DNA from: Bacteroidales bacterium
GTDB lineage: Bacteria > Bacteroidota > Bacteroidia > Bacteroidales > F082
NCBI GenBank assembly: GCA_017461665.1
Contig: JAFTXI010000024.1
Coordinates: forward strand, 85,522-149,521
Length of the DNA: 64,000 nt
Reading direction: 5' to 3'
Shown here: positions 60,676 through 64,000 of the stretch, in pieces
How the letters are laid out: each line of letters begins with the position of its first letter
Numbering within the stretch: the first letter of the stretch is position 1
Notes under the pieces: generated by a model
Database searches by the model: none
Told to the model about the DNA's origin: nothing
The model's input: only the letters and a program-made list of their open reading frames with translations
Position numbers and translations under genes: made by a program

Positions 60676-61884
60676 TTACATTTTTTGATCTAAATTCTTT
60701 CCTTTTTCCTCATGGTCGAAGTTAGGAATAAAACGTTTAATAGAAGCTACAACTTCTTCTTTTGTAAAGCATGGATTATTAAAGATTTCTTCCATTTCCG
60801 TAAAGAAATTTTCAATATCAATCATAGGACGATGAGCAGATTCTTCAATAATACCAATTCCGAGGAAACGATTCATGTCCAATTTTTCACCAGGTACAAA
60901 AAACTCTTCGTATGCTTTTTCACCTGTAGTATCGCTTTTGAAATAAACTACAGGATATTTATTGGTCTCAAAAGACATATCGTTGGCTACTTTTTTAGCT
61001 TCTTCATCATTAGCACACTCTATCTTTTCGCAACCTATTGTTTTTACATATTCATCACAAATACTTGAGAAAGTGAGCATTTGGTCTTCACCCAATTTCG
61101 GGAAGAAGATTTCACCATTCTTACCTAAAATACAAGCAAGCATACATATCTGTCCACTCTCATCTAAAGAGACAAAATAACGTTTTACGTCGTTAGGTGC
61201 AGCCAACGGTTGTTTCTTCTTCACACGATTTAGCCAACCATCAGGCAAAGAACCATTGGAAAAAGCTACATTGGCAAAACGCGCAGTTGTTACTTTAAAC
61301 TTTGAAGTATAAGCCATTACCATGTCTTCCATTATTCTTTTGCTAGCACCCATAATATTAACTGGGTTAGCAGCCTTGTCGGTAGATACGCAGAAGAAGT
61401 GTTTAGGAGGATATTCGCAAAGCAAATCCATAAACTTCTTGGCTTTAATGTCGTTGTTCTCTATCAATGCCTGAATACTATATTTATCCTTTTCGCTACG
61501 CACATGCTTATGAGCAGAGAAATTTGCAACAATATCAAAACCTTTCTCTTCACGGAATATACGAGCGAAAATAGGATCTGAGAAATTTAAAGTATATGTG
61601 CGATACTCTTCTGGCACAAACATCCCGTAAGTAGAACGAAGATCACGCGTAAGTTCTGCCAAACCATTTTCATTTAAGTCTATAACAACAAGTTTGGAAG
61701 GTTGAAAAGGAAGCAAAGCTCTAATAAACGATGAACCTATAGTACCAGCACCGCCTATAACACATACACTTTTATCTTTAATTTCTTGTTGTAATTTCTC
61801 TTTGTTGTTTTCAATATCATTAGCAAAGAGACTAATTTGACGCATTGTTATGCTGTCTGATATAAATTTATTTAAATTGAACAT
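60676..61884 (-). CDS. Cytosolic nucleotide-sugar 4,6-dehydratase (CapD/LegB-like SDR)
   Basis: A 402-residue SDR of the CapD clade without membrane segments. NAD site SVCVIGGAGTIGSSFIRALL near residue 40, FSAHKHVRSEKDKYSIQ, CVSTDKAANPVNIMGASKRI near 170 (with M in place of Tyr) and RFANVAFSNGSLPDGWLNRV. Such enzymes make a 4-keto-6-deoxy sugar from a UDP- or GDP-HexNAc. The neighbouring CBS nucleotidyltransferase of the PtmE type raises the possibility of a GDP sugar, as in Campylobacter legionaminic acid synthesis. It is the first gene of the region-4 run, about 70 bases after the pseudogene. Confidence 0.85.
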   Translation of the reverse strand: MFNLNKFISDSITMRQISLFANDIENNKEKLQQEIKDKSVCVIGGAGTIGSSFIRALLPFQPSKLVVIDLNENGLAELTRDLRSTYGMFVPEEYRTYTLNFSDPIFARIFREEKGFDIVANFSAHKHVRSEKDKYSIQALIENNDIKAKKFMDLLCEYPPKHFFCVSTDKAANPVNIMGASKRIMEDMVMAYTSKFKVTTARFANVAFSNGSLPDGWLNRVKKKQPLAAPNDVKRYFVSLDESGQICMLACILGKNGEIFFPKLGEDQMLTFSSICDEYVKTIGCEKIECANDEEAKKVANDMSFETNKYPVVYFKSDTTGEKAYEEFFVPGEKLDMNRFLGIGIIEESAHRPMIDIENFFTEMEEIFNNPCFTKEEVVASIKRFIPNFDHEEKGKNLDQKM

Positions 61885-61954
61885 GAAAATAATTTTTGAT
61901 ATAATTGATTAGCATGAAAGAGATTGCTCAATTCAACAGCCTATATTCATTGTT

Positions 61955-62676
61955 TTACCTTCCCTTATACATCTCCTCATAATATTTCTCATACTCACCA
62001 CTTGTGATGTTATCCATCCATCCATTCTTGGTTATCTAAGTACCAACGGACGGTCTTTTCTATGCCTTCTTCAAATTGAAGTGATGGTTCCCAACCTAAT
62101 TCTTGTTGAAGTTTGGTGGAGTCGATGGCATATCGAGCATCATGGCCTAATCTGTCGGTGACGTAGGTAATGAGATCTAAACTATGTCCTTCCGGGTTAC
62201 CGAGTATTCTGTCAACGGTCTTAATCATAACCTTTATCAAGTCGATGTTTTTCCATTCGTTGAAACCACCATATTGTATGTCTCGGCAATCTTACCGTTA
62301 TGGAAAATGATGTTGATAGCTCTTGCGTGGTCTTCCACATATAACCAGTCGCGGACATTTTCACCCTTACCATAAACAGGCAATGGTTTGCGATGACGTA
62401 TATTATTAATAAATAAAGGTATCAGTTTTTCAGGGAATTGATAAGGTCCATAATTGTTGGAACAGTTGGTCACTATAGTCGGCATTCCGTAAGTGTCGTG
62501 ATATGCCTATTTGCAAGATAATCTTCAATATAGTCATCTTGTATAGGAGATTTTTTGTTGTTTATCAATTCTACGCGTTCTGGCACAATGTCAACAGATG
62601 TCACATCATTATGCTGTGCCAACAATGTCGCAATTGAAAGACCTACATAACCGGTTCCTGCTACTGTGATTTTCAT
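61955..62676 (-). pseudogene. ugd::rfbB deletion fusion, decayed
   Basis: The first 55 residues from 62676 are the N-terminus of a UDP-glucose dehydrogenase ([17 protein letters not shown] to DYIEDYLAN). At about 62505 the sequence jumps into dTDP-glucose 4,6-dehydratase ([54 protein letters not shown]). One base shift after YNMVVS and another at a GGAT duplication near 62015 break the rest. The last piece reads NITSGEYEKYYEEMYKGR to a stop at 61955. The N-terminal half of rfbB and most of ugd are deleted. An intact ugd lies at 8016. Confidence 0.9.
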
Positions 62677-62709
62677 ATTATATGATTTTAGTCTTAGAAT
62701 TCTTTCTAA

Positions 62710-63129
62710 TTATTTAAAAAATTTATTTTTTTCTTGTTCTGAGAAAATCTTTGATTTATTCACATTATTCAGAATGTTTTTGAGATCTTCTTCTATAAGA
62801 TTTCCTTTAATTGTACTTTTACCCTTGCTTATTGACTGAGCTAATGATGTTTTGTCAATTTTTATTAAATCAGAACAACACAAATAGGAATCATAATTTA
62901 GAAATTTATATATAGTGCAATGTAATTTATATTGTAATTCTAGCAATTTTGGTTTTGTACTGATGAAATCATTAATTTTTGAATTAACAAAGAATGCACC
63001 AACCACATTATTATCATCCTCTCCAATAATTGCAAAAAACTTTCCATGATCAATACTCTCAAAAATATTTGAATGCAGGATGGCTCCTCTTTTTAACTCT
63101 TGTTCTAATAATTTTATTGGTAATTGCAT
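62710..63129 (-). CDS. Putative toxin partner of a Panacea antitoxin
   Basis: A 139-residue protein of no family I can name with certainty. It starts MQLPIKLLEQELKRGAILHS, contains FAIIGEDDNNVVGAFFVNSK and YKFLNYDSYLCCSDLIKID, and ends with a charged helical tail. Its start lies one base after the stop of the Panacea-domain gene, an arrangement typical of PanA antitoxin and PanT toxin pairs. The role is inferred from this position alone. The phrase FAIIGEDDNN with VVGAFFVNS could belong to an SH3-like or PemK-like barrel, but no catalytic motif is clear. Confidence 0.6.
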   Translation of the reverse strand: MQLPIKLLEQELKRGAILHSNIFESIDHGKFFAIIGEDDNNVVGAFFVNSKINDFISTKPKLLELQYKLHCTIYKFLNYDSYLCCSDLIKIDKTSLAQSISKGKSTIKGNLIEEDLKNILNNVNKSKIFSEQEKNKFFK

Positions 63130-63675
63130 CTACAAAGAGTTTATTAGTTCTTTAATTTTATTCATATCATCAATAAACTCGATATATTCGTTAGAGTCTC
63201 CTTTTTCTAATAATAAATCTTTCATTGAAATAGGTCTATCTTTGACTGTATTACGCCAAGCGTAATCATGTGATTTTTCTCTAATTTCATCCCATGACAA
63301 ACCACCATATTCTTTTAATGATTCATCAAGATATTCTATATCACTCTCTGAAAGATAACTTAAATCAGCATCTGTTTTAGGATAAACAAAATTCCATTCT
63401 CTAATCTCAAAATATTTGGAAAACTTTTTTGCTTCTTCATAAAAGAAGCCATCTCCACGTACCCCTTTGAGGATATCATACATATTAGATGGCACAGGAC
63501 CATCGTTCATAGCTATGTATGTGTCACCAGTAATCATGCGCCCATAATCAGATAGATGGTTGCGATCGGCAAAATAAATTACTTTAAATATTTTGTGAAA
63601 ATCTTTTCTCTTTAATCTATTCGATACATATAATATCGAATGAATAGCTTTTTCCAGATTGAATAAGGTGTTCAT
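63130..63675 (-). CDS. Panacea-domain (DUF4065/SocA-like) antitoxin
   Basis: A 181-residue protein with the Panacea fold: LEKAIHSILYVSNRLKRKDF, KIFKVIYFADRNHLSDYGRM, ITGDTYIAMNDGPVPSNMYD, then the helical end GGLSWDEIREKSHDYAWRNT. These features (YFAD, GDxYxAMxxGPVP) identify the domain found in SocA and many phage proteins. The Panacea domain is known as an antitoxin that neutralises unrelated toxins encoded next to it. The neighbouring gene (62710) is therefore the presumed toxin. The pair probably forms one operon. Confidence 0.85.
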   Translation of the reverse strand: MNTLFNLEKAIHSILYVSNRLKRKDFHKIFKVIYFADRNHLSDYGRMITGDTYIAMNDGPVPSNMYDILKGVRGDGFFYEEAKKFSKYFEIREWNFVYPKTDADLSYLSESDIEYLDESLKEYGGLSWDEIREKSHDYAWRNTVKDRPISMKDLLLEKGDSNEYIEFIDDMNKIKELINSL

Positions 63676-63711
63676 TATATATGATTTTTTGTTTTCTACA
63701 ATCTTCCGTTT

Positions 63712-64000
63712 TCAAATCTCCACCACCCAGTTTTCGAGATTTCTCTTCTCTCGCGAGACCTCGGCTCCTATTTTTATCAGCTGACGGTTGCCGACTGTGA
63801 ATGGAAGTGCATATTCCTTGTCATTTATCTGCGCCAAGGCTTCCTCTGCCGTTCCATTCAGCTTTATCTCAATGACATAGACGTATTTATCTGTCGTGAT
63901 GAGCAAGTCAATGCGTCCGTATGATGTTCTATATTCTGCCTGTACGTAAAATCCCATCAGCTTTGTCAAGATAAACATCACATTCTGATAGTGACTTTCC
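63712..64000 (-). CDS. AAA-ATPase-like/PD-(D/E)XK nuclease protein, C-terminal end (partial)
   Basis: The frame is open to the end of the window, so this is the 3' end of a longer gene. The visible 95 residues contain GFYVQAEYRTSYGRIDLLI, TTDKYVYVIEIKLNGTAEEA (D of GRIDLLI, and ExK of IEIKL) and LAQINDKEYALPFTVG, the PD-(D/E)XK-like domain that closes the AAA-ATPase-like proteins common in Bacteroidetes. The ATPase part lies outside the window. The function of the family is unknown. Confidence 0.85.
   Translation of the reverse strand, partial: ESHYQNVMFILTKLMGFYVQAEYRTSYGRIDLLITTDKYVYVIEIKLNGTAEEALAQINDKEYALPFTVGNRQLIKIGAEVSREKRNLENWVVEI

Noticed and set aside
52666-61884. A complete legionaminic or pseudaminic acid pathway
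   Set aside because: Dehydratase, aminotransferase and a PtmE-like enzyme are present, but no N-acetyltransferase, hydrolysing epimerase, NeuB-type synthase or CMP-sugar synthetase is visible.
63712-64000. Short complete protein starting at 63981
   Set aside because: The frame continues open to the window edge with residues typical of the family (SHYQN), so it is the end of a longer gene.

Overview
The window is chromosomal DNA of a low-GC Bacteroidetes, most likely an uncultured member of the order Bacteroidales. The evidence is a type IX secretion sorting tail on a large surface protein, a Wzi/RemB-like outer-membrane protein, a TraR/DksA protein with a degenerate zinc finger, an AtpD with the insertion I associate with Bacteroidetes, a Bacteroidetes-type EF-G paralog, DUF4292, and promoters of the Bacteroidetes form (TTG, about 18-20 bases, TAnnTTTG). 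I cannot name a genus from sequence alone.

Region 1 (1-7175, plus strand) is housekeeping: the 3' end of ileS, a DksA-like protein, lspA, a lone atpD, a TPR protein, a DUF4292 lipoprotein, an EnvC-like murein hydrolase activator and a 44-residue lipoprotein. Region 2 (7176-12655) holds a decayed AAA ATPase, ugd, homologs of wlbA and wlbB, nagB and tsaB. Region 3 (12758-23660) holds a 1152-residue T9SS-exported protein with adhesin-like modules, a ROK kinase, tRNA-Gln, RNase R, a divergent EF-G paralog, a PfkB kinase and tRNA-Asn.

Region 4 (23721 to about 61900, all minus strand) is a large surface-polysaccharide locus. From its 5' side it contains: a CapD-type dehydratase and a DegT aminotransferase; a run of ATP-grasp ligases with an ornithine-cyclodeaminase-like enzyme; a CBS-domain nucleotidyltransferase; Wzx, Wzy and several glycosyltransferases; a WecB epimerase; an FnlA-FnlB-FnlC-WbuB-WbuC set for UDP-N-acetyl-L-fucosamine; a WecA-like initiating transferase; three tandem RhuM-family genes; an aminotransferase; a nucleotidyltransferase-GHMP kinase fusion with a mutarotase; ManC; a membrane CapD/WbpM dehydratase; Wzi; an O-antigen-ligase-type protein; and a second initiating transferase of the WcaJ/PglC type. 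Region 5 (61955-64000) holds a ugd::rfbB deletion remnant, a Panacea-domain toxin-antitoxin pair and the 3' end of a PD-(D/E)XK ATPase gene.

Three things stand out. First, three consecutive ATP-grasp ligases plus a sugar-transfer-associated ATP-grasp and a cyclodeaminase homolog sit between sugar-amine biosynthesis genes. This suggests an amino-acid-decorated sugar or peptide-bearing polysaccharide. Second, many short tandem 7- or 8-bp repeats are scattered between genes and also inside them, where they supply N-termini, C-termini and surface loops. They resemble the short tandemly repeated repetitive sequences of cyanobacteria. Third, the three RhuM genes share their 5' and 3' parts but have different central DNA-binding parts.
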